Below, piece by piece: positions 51,505 to 60,759 of a stretch of 64,000 nt of DNA (position 1 is its first letter; each line of letters begins with the position of its first letter). The position numbers were made by a program, and so were the translations under genes. The stretch comes from Agrococcus carbonis (lineage in GTDB: Bacteria; Actinomycetota; Actinomycetes; Actinomycetales; Microbacteriaceae). The stretch spans positions 1-64,000 of the forward strand of contig NZ_LT629734.1 of NCBI RefSeq assembly GCF_900104705.1, in the 5' to 3' direction. The notes below the pieces were generated by a model. It searched no databases. It had not been told where the DNA came from and saw nothing but the letters and a program-made list of their open reading frames with translations.

Positions 51505-53088
51505 TCAGGGGAGCACGTTGCGGTCGGCGGCGGCCGCGCGGCTCACGTGCGACTCGGCGGTGCCGCCCGAGATGACGATCGAGCCGGTGCGCGTGAACTC
51601 CTCGTCGACCTCCTCGTCGTGGCGGTGCGTGAAGAGGCTGATCACGATGGCGACGACGAGGTTGAGCACGAAGCCCGGGACTCTCTCGTAGAGGGTGAAC
51701 GCCTCGAAGCCGGGCGCGATCACGCCCTCCACCGTGTTCGCCTTCTCGATGGCGTCCCAGATGAAGACGGTCGCGGCGCCGACGATCATGCCGGCGAGCG
51801 CGCCCCAGTTGGTGAGCTTGCGCCAGTAGAGGCTCAAGAGCACGATCGGGCCGAAGGCGGCGCCGAAGCCCGCCCAGGCGAAGCCGACGAGGCCGAGGAT
51901 CGTGTCGTTCGGCGTGATGGCGAGGATCGCCGCGATGACGGCGACGAGCAGCACGCACGCGCGGCCGAGGAGCACGAGCACCTTCTGCGAGGGCTGGCGC
52001 TTCACGAACACCTGGAAGAGGTCCTCGACGAGCGCCGACGAGCAGACGATGAGCTGGCTCGAGAGCGTCGACATGATCGCGGCGAGGACGGCGGCGAGCA
52101 CGAGGCCGGCCACGAACGGGTGCAGGAGCGCCTGCGACATGAGCAGCACGACCGTCTCGGGGTTGTCGAGCGCGATGCCCTGCTGCTGGACGTAGGCGAT
52201 GCCGATGAAGCCCGAGACGACGGCGCCGACGAGCGAGATGACCATCCAGCTGATGCCGATGTTGCGGCCGGCCTTGGCCGAGCGCACGTCCTTGAGCGCC
52301 ATGAAGCGCACGATGATGTGCGGCTGGCCGACGTAGCCGAGGCCCCATGCGAGGGCCGAGACGATGCCGAGCACGACCATGCCGTTCATGTCGGCCGGGA
52401 AGAGGCCGGTGAGCTCGGCGCCCGAGTCGGCGATGCCCTGCTGCACGCCGCCGAGGCCGCCGACCGTCACGAAGGCCATGACCGGGATGATGATGAGCGC
52501 GAGGAACATCATCAGGCCCTGCACCACATCCGTCAGCGAAGCACCGAGGAACCCGCCGAAGAGCGTGTAGAGCAGCGTGACGCCGCTCACGAGCAGCATG
52601 CCCCAGATGTACTCGGAGCCGAAGGACGACTCGAAGAAGACGCCGCCGGCGACCATGCCCGAGGAGACGTAGAAGGTGAAGAAGACGAGGATGATGACGC
52701 CGGAGACGAGGCGCAGCAGGCGCGTGCGGTCGCGGAGGCGGTTCTCGAAGAAGCTCGGGATCGTGATGGAGTTGCGCGCGACCTCCGTGTAGGCGCGCAG
52801 GCGCGGCGCGACGAACTGCCAGTTGAGGAAGGCGCCGATCGTGAGGCCGATCGCGATCCACGCCTCGATGAGGCCCGCGGCGTAGATGGCACCGGGAAGA
52901 CCCATCATGAGCCAGCCGGACATGTCCGATGCGCCGGCCGACAGGGCTGCCGTGAACGGGTTCAGGTCGCGCCCCGCGAGCATGTAGTCCTCGTGGCTCT
53001 TGGTCTTCCGCGCGGCGTAGATCCCGATCGCGATCATCGCGGCGAAGTACACCGCGATCGCGAGCAGCTGGAATGTGATGTCGGACAT
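51505..53088 (-). CDS. putP: Sodium/proline symporter (PutP, SSS family)
   Basis: 527 residues, about thirteen membrane helices. PutP hallmarks: DYMLAGRDLNPFTAALSAGA, SDMSGWLMMGLPGAIYAAG in TM2, GYVGQPHIIVRFMA, and MSTLSSQLIVCSSALVEDL in TM9 with Ser/Thr sodium-site residues. Takes up proline with Na+. ATG 53088 is preceded by a GAGAGACG run. The downstream BetT-like transporter at 55.6 kb is a second osmoprotectant carrier in the same neighbourhood. Confidence 0.93.
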   Translation of the reverse strand: MSDITFQLLAIAVYFAAMIAIGIYAARKTKSHEDYMLAGRDLNPFTAALSAGASDMSGWLMMGLPGAIYAAGLIEAWIAIGLTIGAFLNWQFVAPRLRAYTEVARNSITIPSFFENRLRDRTRLLRLVSGVIILVFFTFYVSSGMVAGGVFFESSFGSEYIWGMLLVSGVTLLYTLFGGFLGASLTDVVQGLMMFLALIIIPVMAFVTVGGLGGVQQGIADSGAELTGLFPADMNGMVVLGIVSALAWGLGYVGQPHIIVRFMALKDVRSAKAGRNIGISWMVISLVGAVVSGFIGIAYVQQQGIALDNPETVVLLMSQALLHPFVAGLVLAAVLAAIMSTLSSQLIVCSSALVEDLFQVFVKRQPSQKVLVLLGRACVLLVAVIAAILAITPNDTILGLVGFAWAGFGAAFGPIVLLSLYWRKLTNWGALAGMIVGAATVFIWDAIEKANTVEGVIAPGFEAFTLYERVPGFVLNLVVAIVISLFTHRHDEEVDEEFTRTGSIVISGGTAESHVSRAAAADRNVLP

Positions 53089-53217
53089 CGTCGTCTCTCT
53101 TCAGTCTCTTCAGTCGTGCATGCGGATTCGTCAGCCGTCAACCTTACTCCCAGCCCACGCACATGCGCCTCTGGGGTACGGAGCGCTGAGATCCGCTCAT
53201 GGGCTCCCGAGCGGCCG

Positions 53218-53546
53218 CTCCCTCGCCGGTCGAGGAGCGCGCGCCGAAGGCGCACGCGTCTCGAGACCCTGAGGCGCTCGCTCCTCCCTCGTCGGTCGAG
53301 GAGCGCGCGCCGAAGGCGCACGCGTCACGAGACCCGCGCCCGTCGCCGTTCCCTCGCTGGTCGGGGAGCGCGCGCCGGAGGCGCTCGCGTCACGAGACCC
53401 GCGCCCGCTCCCGTGGTGCTCGTCGCTCCCTCGCCGGTCGAGGAGCGTGCGCCGGAGGCGCTCGCGTCTCGAGACCGCGCCCGTTGCGCTCGCCGCTCCC
53501 TCGCCGGTCGAGGAGCGCGCGCCGGAGGCGCTCGCGTCTCGAGACC
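53218..53546. repeat. Five-copy 51-bp palindromic intergenic repeat
   Basis: Copies of 51 bp start at 53218, 53284, 53349, 53426 and 53496, each running from CTCCCTCGCCGGTCGAGGAG to CGAGACC, with 14-26-bp variable spacers. Each unit has a central hairpin (GCGCCGAAGGCGC or GCGCCGGAGGCGC) and partly complementary ends (GGTCGAG and CTCGAGACC). Differences between copies are few. It fills the region between divergent putP and the DUF222/HNH gene. Confidence 0.92.
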
Positions 53547-53614
53547 TGCCGTCGGCCCGGGCGGGTTGTCCCCACCGGTCGGGCCGCGTGGGTGGCCCGT
53601 GGTTGCATGCCTGC

Positions 53615-55096
53615 ATGACGACGGACGCGACGCCGCGGGACGGGCAGGAGCCCGAGCCCGTGCGCGGCTCCGGCGCCGACGGCCCCACGCCGCGCGACGT
53701 GTCCGAGACGGCGATGCGCGCGGTCGTCGAGATCGACGCCGCGATCGCGGGCCTGCAGGCGATGCGCACGCACCTGCTCGCCGGCATCGGCCACGTCGCG
53801 GTCGATGATGCGCTCGAGGAGCGCCTCGACCCGGCGGTGGGGCTGCGGGATGCCGCGTGCGAGCTCGGGCTGCGGCAGCGCCGCTCCGACCGCACCGTCG
53901 AGGCCGAGCTCAACGCCGCGATGGCCGACACCGGCCGCTGGCCCGCGACCGTGGAGGCGTGGGGACAGGCGCGCATCCACCGCGGCCACGTCGCCGTGAT
54001 CGCGGAGATCGGCGCGCCGATCCAGGATCCGGCGGCGCGGGAGGCGTTCGAAGCGGCGCTGCTGCCGCACGCCGAGCAGACCACCCCGGGCCGACTGCGG
54101 GCGATCGCGCGGCGCGAGCTCGAGCAGCACCTGGCGGAGCCGCTCGTCGAGCGGCACCGCACCGCCCGCGAGCAGCGCGGCGTGTGGGTGAGCGACCTCG
54201 ACGACGGCATGTCGATGCTGCGCGCGCTGCTGCCGACCGCGCTCGCGCACGGCATCCACGACCGCCTCACCCAGATGGCCAAGGCGTCGGTTCGGGCGCG
54301 CGCGGGCGCGCCGGACCGGGCTGCCGATGCCGCCGACACGCCCGGGAACGGCGCCGATGCCGTCGGTGAGGCGCCGGTCGGTGCCGACGGCGGCCGCGAC
54401 CGGCGCACCTTCGACCAGCTGCGCGCCGACCTGCTGCGCGCCGACCTGCTGGCCGACCTGCTGCTGACCGCCGACCCCACCGACACCGGCCTGCACGGCA
54501 TCCGCGCCGAGGTCAGCGTGCTCATCCCCGCGCCCGTCCTCACCGGCGACAACGGTGACGGGGAGCCCATGGCGGGCCTCGAGGCGGCGGTCGCGCGGCT
54601 CGCGAACGGCGCACCGCTGGATCCGGAGACCGCCCGCATCCTCGCCGAGCGCGCCAGCAGCTGGGCGCGGCTGTTCACCGACCCGCTCACCGGCCAGGTG
54701 CTCGCCGTCGACTCCTACACGCCCTCCAGCCAGCTCAAGCGGCTGCTGCGTGCCCGCGACCAGCACTGCCGATGGCCAGGCTGCGGGCAGCGCGCCCGCC
54801 GCTGCGACATCGACCACACCAAGCCGTGGGCCGAGGGCGGCACGACCTGCCACGACAACCTCGCCCACCTCTGCAGACGCCACCACACCCTCAAAGGCGC
54901 CCAGCTCTCCCACGCCAGGCGATGGAAGGTCGGGCAGACGAGCCCGGGCGTGCTGACCTGGACCTCGCCCACCGGCGCGATCTACGTCGACGAGCCGTCG
55001 AGCGTGGGACCGGTGTTCGTGGAGAGTTCAGGGGACAAGGCGGAGGAATGGGGGCTCCCGGACGAGGCCGGCGCCGGAGACCTCCTGCCGTTCTGA
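53615..55096 (+). CDS. DUF222/HNH endonuclease (13E12-repeat-family) protein
   Basis: 493 residues from ATG 53615. DUF222 region (about 25-340): RDVSETAMRAVVEIDAAIAG, RLDPAVGLRDAACELG and QARIHRGHVAVIAEIG. C-terminal HNH nuclease: CRWPGCGQRARRCDIDH, then NLAHLCRRHHTLK (about 385-430) with zinc-type cysteines. These genes occur in many copies in actinobacterial genomes and behave like mobile or selfish sequences; biological role unknown. Preceded by the five-copy palindromic repeat. Confidence 0.92.
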   Translation: MTTDATPRDGQEPEPVRGSGADGPTPRDVSETAMRAVVEIDAAIAGLQAMRTHLLAGIGHVAVDDALEERLDPAVGLRDAACELGLRQRRSDRTVEAELNAAMADTGRWPATVEAWGQARIHRGHVAVIAEIGAPIQDPAAREAFEAALLPHAEQTTPGRLRAIARRELEQHLAEPLVERHRTAREQRGVWVSDLDDGMSMLRALLPTALAHGIHDRLTQMAKASVRARAGAPDRAADAADTPGNGADAVGEAPVGADGGRDRRTFDQLRADLLRADLLADLLLTADPTDTGLHGIRAEVSVLIPAPVLTGDNGDGEPMAGLEAAVARLANGAPLDPETARILAERASSWARLFTDPLTGQVLAVDSYTPSSQLKRLLRARDQHCRWPGCGQRARRCDIDHTKPWAEGGTTCHDNLAHLCRRHHTLKGAQLSHARRWKVGQTSPGVLTWTSPTGAIYVDEPSSVGPVFVESSGDKAEEWGLPDEAGAGDLLPF

Positions 55097-55198
55097 GCCG
55101 AACGCGGGGCGAAGCCCCTCGCGATGGAGGCGTCGACCTGCCGGTCGGTGCACGCCCGCCCCGGAGCGCCGCGCTGACGCCGACCGATCGGTCGCAAC

Positions 55199-55226
55199 GG
55201 GGAGGCCGGCGAGCGCCGACCTCCCC
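55199..55226. terminator. Terminator-like hairpin between convergent genes
   Basis: GGGGAGGCCGGCG pairs with CGCCGACCTCCCC (one mismatch, two-base loop). It lies about 100 bases after the HNH gene and 18 before the dodecin stop, so it may serve both. No T-tract on either side. Confidence 0.5.
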
Positions 55227-55244
55227 GACCCGAACCGCGCGGGC

Positions 55245-55481
55245 TCAGTCGCTGCTGGCGTCGACGGGCGCGCCGGCGTCGTCGAGCACGAACGTCACCT
55301 CGAGCGTCACCTGCCACGAGGTGATCGTGCCGTCCTTGATGTTGACGACGTGGTCCTTGACCCACGCGCCCTCGATGCCGCGCAGTGTCTCGCCTGCGCG
55401 CGCGATGCCCTGCTTGACCGCATCCTCGAAGCTCTGCTCCGAGCGTGCGCTGATGGTGGTGATCCTCGCGATGGAAGCCAT
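55245..55481 (-). CDS. Dodecin (flavin-storage/buffer protein)
   Basis: 78 residues. Matches dodecin throughout: a short ARITTISARSEQSFEDAV opening helix, RGIEGAWVKDHVVNIKDG with the flavin-stacking Trp, and ITSWQVTLEVTFVLDD. Dodecins form hollow dodecamers that bind riboflavin, FMN or CoA and protect the cell from free flavin. Short family members of about 70 residues are normal. Stand-alone gene on the reverse strand, ATG 55481. Confidence 0.94.
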   Translation of the reverse strand: MASIARITTISARSEQSFEDAVKQGIARAGETLRGIEGAWVKDHVVNIKDGTITSWQVTLEVTFVLDDAGAPVDASSD

Positions 55482-55565
55482 CGGTCCTCCTCGTCGTCGG
55501 GTAGTGCGAGGATGCCCCTCGCTCCGCCACCCAATCGCGGAAGCCGGCGCTTGGGAACCCCCGGA

Positions 55566-57836
55566 TCAGTCGCGCGGCTTCCCGGGGTCGTCGAGGTCCT
55601 GCACGTCGTCGGCGCCCTTCGGCAGCGCCGGCAGCGTGCCCGTCGCATGCGGCATGCGCGGGGTGAGCACCGATGCGACGTCCGACTCCTCGGTCGCGGC
55701 GAGGAACGCGAGGTGCGCCTCGTAGCGGTCGAGCACGTCGTCGATGATCTGCTGCTTCGTGAGGCCCATGAGGTCGTAGCCGCCCGAGCCGGTCTGCGTG
55801 AAGACCTCCAGCCGCCAGTAGACGTCCGTCTCGCGCGACATGCGGCCGCCGAACATCGGCACCGGAGCCTCGACGAGGGCGACCTGGTAGTGGAAGTCGC
55901 GGAACTCATCCATCGAGACGCGCAGGTACGGCTCGTCGATGCCGGTCGTCGTGTTGGCCATCCGGTCGGTCTCGACCTCGTAGCCCTGCGCCCGGAACTC
56001 GGCGGCGACGTCGGCGAGCGCCGGCCGCACCGTGCGGTCGAGGAACTGGGCGACCTGCCGCTGCGACGGGAAGGCGCGCATGCGCTCGAGCCGCTGCCGC
56101 CACGAGCGCTCGGGCACGCTGCCGCCGCTCGAGGCGACGCTGCGCCGCCGCAGCACCTCGCCCTGCCGCTCCGCCCGCTCCATGCGCAGCACCTTCGAGA
56201 ACGAGAACATGACGAGGTAGGCGATGATCGTCACCGGCAGCGCGAAGATGAGCGTCGCGTACTCCATGGTCGTGACGCCGCCCGCGAGCAGCATCGCGAT
56301 CGTCAGGAGCGCCGTGAGCAGCGCCCAGTAGATGCGCAGCCACTTCGGGCCGTCCTGCGAGGGCTCGGGGATCGACGACGAGAAGTTCGACATCACCATC
56401 GCGCCCGAGTTGGCGCTCGTCAGGTAGAACAGCAGGCCCGAGAGGGTCGCGAGGCCGATGAGGAACATCGCGCCGGGGAACATGTCGAGCAGCGCGTACC
56501 AGCCCTGCTCCGGGCTGTCGACGGCGAGCTGGGCGAACGCCTCGTTGCCGTTGACGATCACCTCGTAGAGCGCCGAGTTGCCGAAGAGCGACACCATGAT
56601 GAAGTCGCACAGCACGGGCGCCGTGATCGCGGCGATCACGAACTCGCGCAGCGTGCGGCCGCGCGAGATGCGCGCGAGGAAGACGCCCACGAACGGGCCC
56701 CACGCGAGCCAGAACGCCCAGAAGAAGAGCGTCCAGCCCCCCATCCACTCGGCGCCGTCGGGCTCGTAGGCGAACGTCTGCAGCGTGCGCTCGGGCAGCG
56801 TCACGAGGAAGCGCCCGATGTTCTCGACGAGCGCGTTGAGCAGGTAGGCCGTCTGGCCGGTCACGAGGATGTAGAGCATCATCGCGGCCGCGCTCCAGAG
56901 GTTCAGCTCCGAGATCCAGCGGATGCCCTTGTCGACGCCCGAGGTGGTGGCGGCGATCGTGAGCACGACGGCGACGATCACGAGCCCGATCTGCAGCGCG
57001 ATGCCCTGCGGCAGACCGAAGATGAGCGAGAAGCCCACGCCGAGCAGCACGACGCCGATGCCCATCGACGTCGCGACGCCGAAGACCGTGCCGACGAGCG
57101 CGACCGTCGAGATGCTGTCGCCGAGCGGTCCCCGCACGCGCTTGCCGAGCAGCGGGTAGAGGGCGGCGCGGATCGACAGCGGCATGCCCCAGCGGTAGGC
57201 GAAGTAGCCCATGGCCATGCCGAGCAGCGCGTACATCGACCAGCCGGCGATGCCGTAGTGGAACATCGTCCACACGACCGCGTCCTGCGTGGCGGCCATC
57301 GTGCGCCCCTCGCCGCTCGGCGGGTCGAGGTACTGCACGACGGGGCCCGTGACCGAGTAGAAGAGCATGTCGATGCCGACGCCCGCGGCGAAGAGCATCG
57401 CGACCCACGTGAAGAGGCCGTACTGGGGGCGCGAGTGGTCGGGCCCGAGCCGCACCTTGCCCTCCTTCGAGAGCGCGACCCACAGCACGAACCCGATCAC
57501 GAGGGTGACGGTGAGCACGTAGTACCAGCCGAGGTTCGTGGCGATCCACGCGACGACGTCCTGCATCGTGTCGCGCGCGTTGCCGGGCATGGCGATCGCC
57601 CAGATCGAGAACGCGATGATCACGGCGGATGCGATGAGCAGGACCCGCCAGTGCACGCGCGCCTCGCGGTGCTCCATGAGCTCGGCCGGCCCCTTGCTGA
57701 GGTCGCTGCGCGAGACCGGCGCCTCGTCGCGCGGTCGCTCCGGGCGGCGCTCGGTGCCGCCGAACCTGCTGCGCTCGAGCGGCGGATGCGGGGCCCGGCT
57801 CGAGCGGTCGTCGTTCCGCTGGTCATCCTCAGGCAT
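55566..57836 (-). CDS. betT: BCCT-family choline/betaine transporter, BetT-like
   Basis: 756 residues. Charged N-terminus (about 1-60), twelve membrane helices (about 63-560) and a C-terminal cytoplasmic domain of about 190 residues. BCCT motifs: GIDMLFYSVTGPV (Gly-rich sodium/substrate helix), FHYGIAGWSMYALLGMAMGY and WTLFFWAFWLAWGPFVGVFLARIS (Trp box). The large tail with FHYQVALVEAPVPMFGG and a YWRLEVFTQTGSGGYDLMG segment is characteristic of BetT, where it controls osmotic activation. Imports choline for glycine betaine synthesis; no betA/betB genes are adjacent. Confidence 0.92.
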   Translation of the reverse strand: MPEDDQRNDDRSSRAPHPPLERSRFGGTERRPERPRDEAPVSRSDLSKGPAELMEHREARVHWRVLLIASAVIIAFSIWAIAMPGNARDTMQDVVAWIATNLGWYYVLTVTLVIGFVLWVALSKEGKVRLGPDHSRPQYGLFTWVAMLFAAGVGIDMLFYSVTGPVVQYLDPPSGEGRTMAATQDAVVWTMFHYGIAGWSMYALLGMAMGYFAYRWGMPLSIRAALYPLLGKRVRGPLGDSISTVALVGTVFGVATSMGIGVVLLGVGFSLIFGLPQGIALQIGLVIVAVVLTIAATTSGVDKGIRWISELNLWSAAAMMLYILVTGQTAYLLNALVENIGRFLVTLPERTLQTFAYEPDGAEWMGGWTLFFWAFWLAWGPFVGVFLARISRGRTLREFVIAAITAPVLCDFIMVSLFGNSALYEVIVNGNEAFAQLAVDSPEQGWYALLDMFPGAMFLIGLATLSGLLFYLTSANSGAMVMSNFSSSIPEPSQDGPKWLRIYWALLTALLTIAMLLAGGVTTMEYATLIFALPVTIIAYLVMFSFSKVLRMERAERQGEVLRRRSVASSGGSVPERSWRQRLERMRAFPSQRQVAQFLDRTVRPALADVAAEFRAQGYEVETDRMANTTTGIDEPYLRVSMDEFRDFHYQVALVEAPVPMFGGRMSRETDVYWRLEVFTQTGSGGYDLMGLTKQQIIDDVLDRYEAHLAFLAATEESDVASVLTPRMPHATGTLPALPKGADDVQDLDDPGKPRD

Positions 57837-57994
57837 CAGCGTTCACACATCCCTCCATCACGGGCATGCGGCGCGCACACGCGGCGACAACGCGACTGTA
57901 GCGCTGTGGGCGGCGGGGGAGGAGTGCGGATTCCGTGCCCTTGCGGTGCGGCCCGAGCGACGCATCGTGCGGCGGGCCAACGGCTCCTCTCGAC

Positions 57995-58014
57995 GGTATC
58001 AGATATCTGTGACG
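57995..58014. promoter_or_regulatory. Palindrome between divergent betT-like and metE-like genes
   Basis: CAGATATCTG (58000-58009) is a perfect ten-base palindrome inside GTATCAGATATCTGTGAC, an AT-rich island in a GC-rich gap of 287 bases. Candidate operator; the bound regulator is unknown. Confidence 0.35.
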
Positions 58015-58123
58015 GGACTGTCTGGGCGCCGGAAGGGACGTATGACGAAGCGTGACGCGGCGGGCTATCGCCGGCCGGCGCGGGGTCAATAGCGTGCGAG
58101 GCACCCACACCGGAAGGCACACC

Positions 58124-59353
58124 ATGACTCGCATCGACGTCTCCCACGCCGGCAGCCTGCCGCGCACCCCTGAGCTCATCGCCGCCAACAGGGCGCGGGC
58201 GTTCGCCGACGACGGCCTCACGCTGCAGCGCACGCCCGAGTTCGAGGAGCTCCTCAGCACCGCGGTCGCCGATCTCGTCCGCCGCCAGCGCGACCTCGGC
58301 ATCACGATCATCGGCGACGGCGAGTACGGCAAGGCGATGTCGAACCCCTCCGACTACGCCGCGTGGTGGACGTACGTCTTCCAGCGCGTCGCGGGCCTCG
58401 AGATCACCGGCGAGGACATCTTCACCGAGCCGCCGGTGCGCTCGGCGCCCGGCGACGTGCGGCTCACGTCGTTCCCCGATCGCCGCGACTGGGTGCGGTT
58501 CCGCGACGCCTACCAGGACCCCGACCAGCCGGTGCTGCAGCAGCAGCCCGCGACGGCGTTCCCGGCCACCACGGGCGAGCTGCGCTACATCGGCCAGGAG
58601 GCCCTCGCGATCGACATCGCCAACCTGCGCGCCGGGCTCGACGCGGCCGGGGCCGAGGAGGGCTTCCTCACCGCGCTCTCGCCCGGCTCCGCAGCCCGCA
58701 TCGCCAACCGCCACTACGCCGACGAGGAGGCGCACATCTGGGCGTGGGCCGAGGTGCTGCGCGAGGAGTACAAGGCGATCACGGATGCGGGGTTCATCGT
58801 GCAGATCGACGACCCGTCGCTCGCCGAGAACTTCGACCAGATCAACCCCGAGCCCTCGATCGAGGACTACCTCGCGTTCACGCGCATCCGCGTCGAGGCG
58901 CTCAACCACGCGATCGCCGGGCTCCCGGAGGAGCTCGTTCGCCTGCACCTCTGCTGGGGCTCCTGGCACGGCCCGCACACGACCGACGTCGCGTTCGGCG
59001 ACATCGCGCCGCTCGTGCTCGAGGTGAACGCCGGCAGCTACTCGTTCGAGGCGGCGAACGCCCGCCACGAGCACGAGTGGCGCGTGTGGGAGCAGGTCGA
59101 GCTGCCCGAGGGCAAGCGCATCGCGCCGGGCGTCATCGGCCACGCGACCAACGTCGTCGAGCACCCCGAGCTCGTCGCCGACCGCATCGAGCGGTTCGCG
59201 CGGATCGTCGGGCCCGAGCGCGTCATCGCCTCGACCGACTGCGGGCTCGGCGGCCGCATCCACCCCTCGATCGCGATCGCGAAGCTCGAGTCGCTCGGTC
59301 AGGGCGCTCGCCTCGCCGAGCAGCGCCTCGGTGCGGCGGTCTCGATCGTCTGA
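58124..59353 (+). CDS. MetE C-terminal-like (cobalamin-independent methionine synthase II family) protein
   Basis: 409 residues from ATG 58124, which has GGAAGG upstream. The zinc-dependent thiol methyltransferase fold is seen in SHAGSLPRTPELI, IGDGEYGKAMSNPSDYA, VQIDDPSLAENF and LHLCWGSWHGPH, with zinc-ligand Cys near ASTDCGLGGR at the C-terminus. Only the C-terminal MetE barrel is represented; the folate-binding N-terminal half is absent. COG0620-type proteins use varied methyl donors or thiol acceptors (methionine synthesis, or coenzyme M chemistry in some bacteria). The physiological pair here is unknown. Confidence 0.88.
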   Translation: MTRIDVSHAGSLPRTPELIAANRARAFADDGLTLQRTPEFEELLSTAVADLVRRQRDLGITIIGDGEYGKAMSNPSDYAAWWTYVFQRVAGLEITGEDIFTEPPVRSAPGDVRLTSFPDRRDWVRFRDAYQDPDQPVLQQQPATAFPATTGELRYIGQEALAIDIANLRAGLDAAGAEEGFLTALSPGSAARIANRHYADEEAHIWAWAEVLREEYKAITDAGFIVQIDDPSLAENFDQINPEPSIEDYLAFTRIRVEALNHAIAGLPEELVRLHLCWGSWHGPHTTDVAFGDIAPLVLEVNAGSYSFEAANARHEHEWRVWEQVELPEGKRIAPGVIGHATNVVEHPELVADRIERFARIVGPERVIASTDCGLGGRIHPSIAIAKLESLGQGARLAEQRLGAAVSIV

Positions 59354-59372
59354 GCGGCCGGCACGCGCGGCG

Positions 59373-59475
59373 AAGGGCGGGCAGCCACGATCGGCTGCCC
59401 GCCCTTCCGCGTGCCCGCCCTTCCGCGTGCCCGCCCTTCCGCGTGCCCGCCCTTCCGCGTGCCCGCCCTTCCGCC
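59373..59475. terminator. Terminator hairpin with its 3' arm expanded into five 16-bp tandem repeats
   Basis: AAGGGCGGGCAGC (59373-59385) pairs perfectly with GCTGCCCGCCCTT (59394-59406) across an eight-base loop. The 3' arm lies in the first of five tandem units TGCCCGCCCTTCCGCG at 59396, 59412, 59428, 59444 and 59460 (last unit one change). Any of the five copies can pair with the single 5' arm. It lies between the convergent MetE-like and VOC genes. Confidence 0.85.
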
Positions 59476-59500
59476 TGCCCGTGCACCGGCGGCGGTGCGC

Positions 59501-60160
59501 TCAGCGCAGCAGCGCCGTGCGCCCGTGCGCCTCGACCTCGAGCTCGAACCCGTCGGCGTCGGCCGCGACGACCTGCAGCGCGTCGGGGCCGTCGCCGACC
59601 TCGATGCCGAGCGCGGCGAAGCGAGCCGACTCCGCGTGCGGGTCGCGCGCGAGCCGCCGCAGCGCGACGAGCTCGAGCACCGGCAGGCCCTCGAGCGCCG
59701 GATGCGGTGTCCCGCCCCAGTCGATGAGGAACGGGGGCTGCGACTCGGGGCCCGGCAGGCCGAGGCGCCACTCGAGCAGGCGCCCGTCGGGCGTCTCGCG
59801 CGAGAGCGGCTCGGCGTCGCGGTAGTCGAGCCCTGCGCCTCGCGCCTCGCGGATCGTCGCGTCGAGGTCGCGCGGGGCGATCGCGAAGGAGGCGACGCGC
59901 GGCGCGGTGAGCGCGTCGATGCCGAAGCGCGGCACTCGGTCCGCGCTCCAGCCGCCCGCCGCATCCGGCCCGATGAGCTCGAGGTACTGGCGCACGCGCT
60001 CGCCGCGCCGGGTGAAGGCGATGAGCGCGTTCGCGGTGCCGCTCGGGTGGCGGCCGCCCGGGGCGGCGCGCACGCCCGTGCGGCGCTCGACGTCGTCGAC
60101 GACCGCGGCGAGGTCCGGGCCGGCGAGTACGGCGTGGTCGAGCACCGCGGGAGCCCCCAT
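59501..60160 (-). CDS. VOC/glyoxalase-fold protein
   Basis: 219 residues from ATG 60160, whose A overlaps the preceding stop (TGATG). First half has LDHAVLAGPDLAAVVDDVERRTGV and QYLELIGPDAAG, typical of the glyoxalase-3-like VOC family (His and Glu as metal ligands). Second half (FLIDWGGTPHPALEG) continues the fold. Probably a dioxygenase, isomerase or lyase acting in the operon. Last gene of an overlapping operon with two CMD proteins, a luciferase-like monooxygenase and a peptide-type ABC ATPase. Confidence 0.85.
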   Translation of the reverse strand: MGAPAVLDHAVLAGPDLAAVVDDVERRTGVRAAPGGRHPSGTANALIAFTRRGERVRQYLELIGPDAAGGWSADRVPRFGIDALTAPRVASFAIAPRDLDATIREARGAGLDYRDAEPLSRETPDGRLLEWRLGLPGPESQPPFLIDWGGTPHPALEGLPVLELVALRRLARDPHAESARFAALGIEVGDGPDALQVVAADADGFELEVEAHGRTALLR

Positions 60161-60759
60161 CAGCGCACGACCTCGGGCTCGCCGAGCGTGAGCATGAGGC
60201 GGTTGGCCCAGTTGAAGAAGGCGGCGCTGCTGACGAGGTCCACGATCCCCGCATCGTCGAGACCGGCGTCGCGCAGGCGCTCGACGTGCGAGCCGTCGAA
60301 GCCCGCGGGCGTCGCGGTGAGCGCCGCCGAGGCATCCGCGATCGCATCCCAGCGCTCGTCGAGGCGCGCGCCGACGCCCTCGTCGAGCAGTCGCTGCACG
60401 TCGTCGGTGCGACCCGAGAGGCGCGAGGCCGCGGCCGAGTGCACCGAGGCGCAGAAGACGCAGCCGTTGACGCGCGAGGCGGCGGTCGCGGCGAGCTCGC
60501 GCTCCCAGCGTGGGATGCCGCCCTGCTCGTTGCCGAAGATGTCGAGGTCGGTGAGCGTGCGCGCCCGCAGCGCCTCGGGATCCCGCGCGAGCAGCCGGAA
60601 GTAGGGGCTGCGGGCCCGAGCGGGCTCGACGAGCGCGTCGCGCTGCGCGCCGGTGAGCGCCTCCTCGGCCACGGGCGGCGCCCACGGCACCCAGCCGAGG
60701 CTGCGCTGCGTGAACGACTCGGGGCGTCGGAGCGCGGGGTAGTCGCGGATCTCGGTCAC
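60160..60759 (-). CDS. Alkylhydroperoxidase (CMD/AhpD-like) protein, Avi_7169-type
   Basis: 199 residues. AhpD-like active site VNGCVFCASVHSAAA (CxxC plus His, about 100-112), then FFNWANRLMLTLGEPE. Starts by ATGA overlap with the upstream gene. Sequence features and neighbours fit the TIGR04030 group that occurs with a second CMD protein and a luciferase-like monooxygenase. Likely a peroxidase or decarboxylase-like step; substrate not known. Confidence 0.85.
   Translation of the reverse strand: MTEIRDYPALRRPESFTQRSLGWVPWAPPVAEEALTGAQRDALVEPARARSPYFRLLARDPEALRARTLTDLDIFGNEQGGIPRWERELAATAASRVNGCVFCASVHSAAASRLSGRTDDVQRLLDEGVGARLDERWDAIADASAALTATPAGFDGSHVERLRDAGLDDAGIVDLVSSAAFFNWANRLMLTLGEPEVVR

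Noticed and set aside
53218..53546. CRISPR array
   Set aside because: The spacers are only 14-26 bp and GC-rich, the units are 51 bp with substitutions, and no cas gene is present.
55350..58055. A 901-codon forward frame opposite the BCCT gene
   Set aside because: An Arg/His/Glu-rich shadow of the BetT-like gene, without domains.
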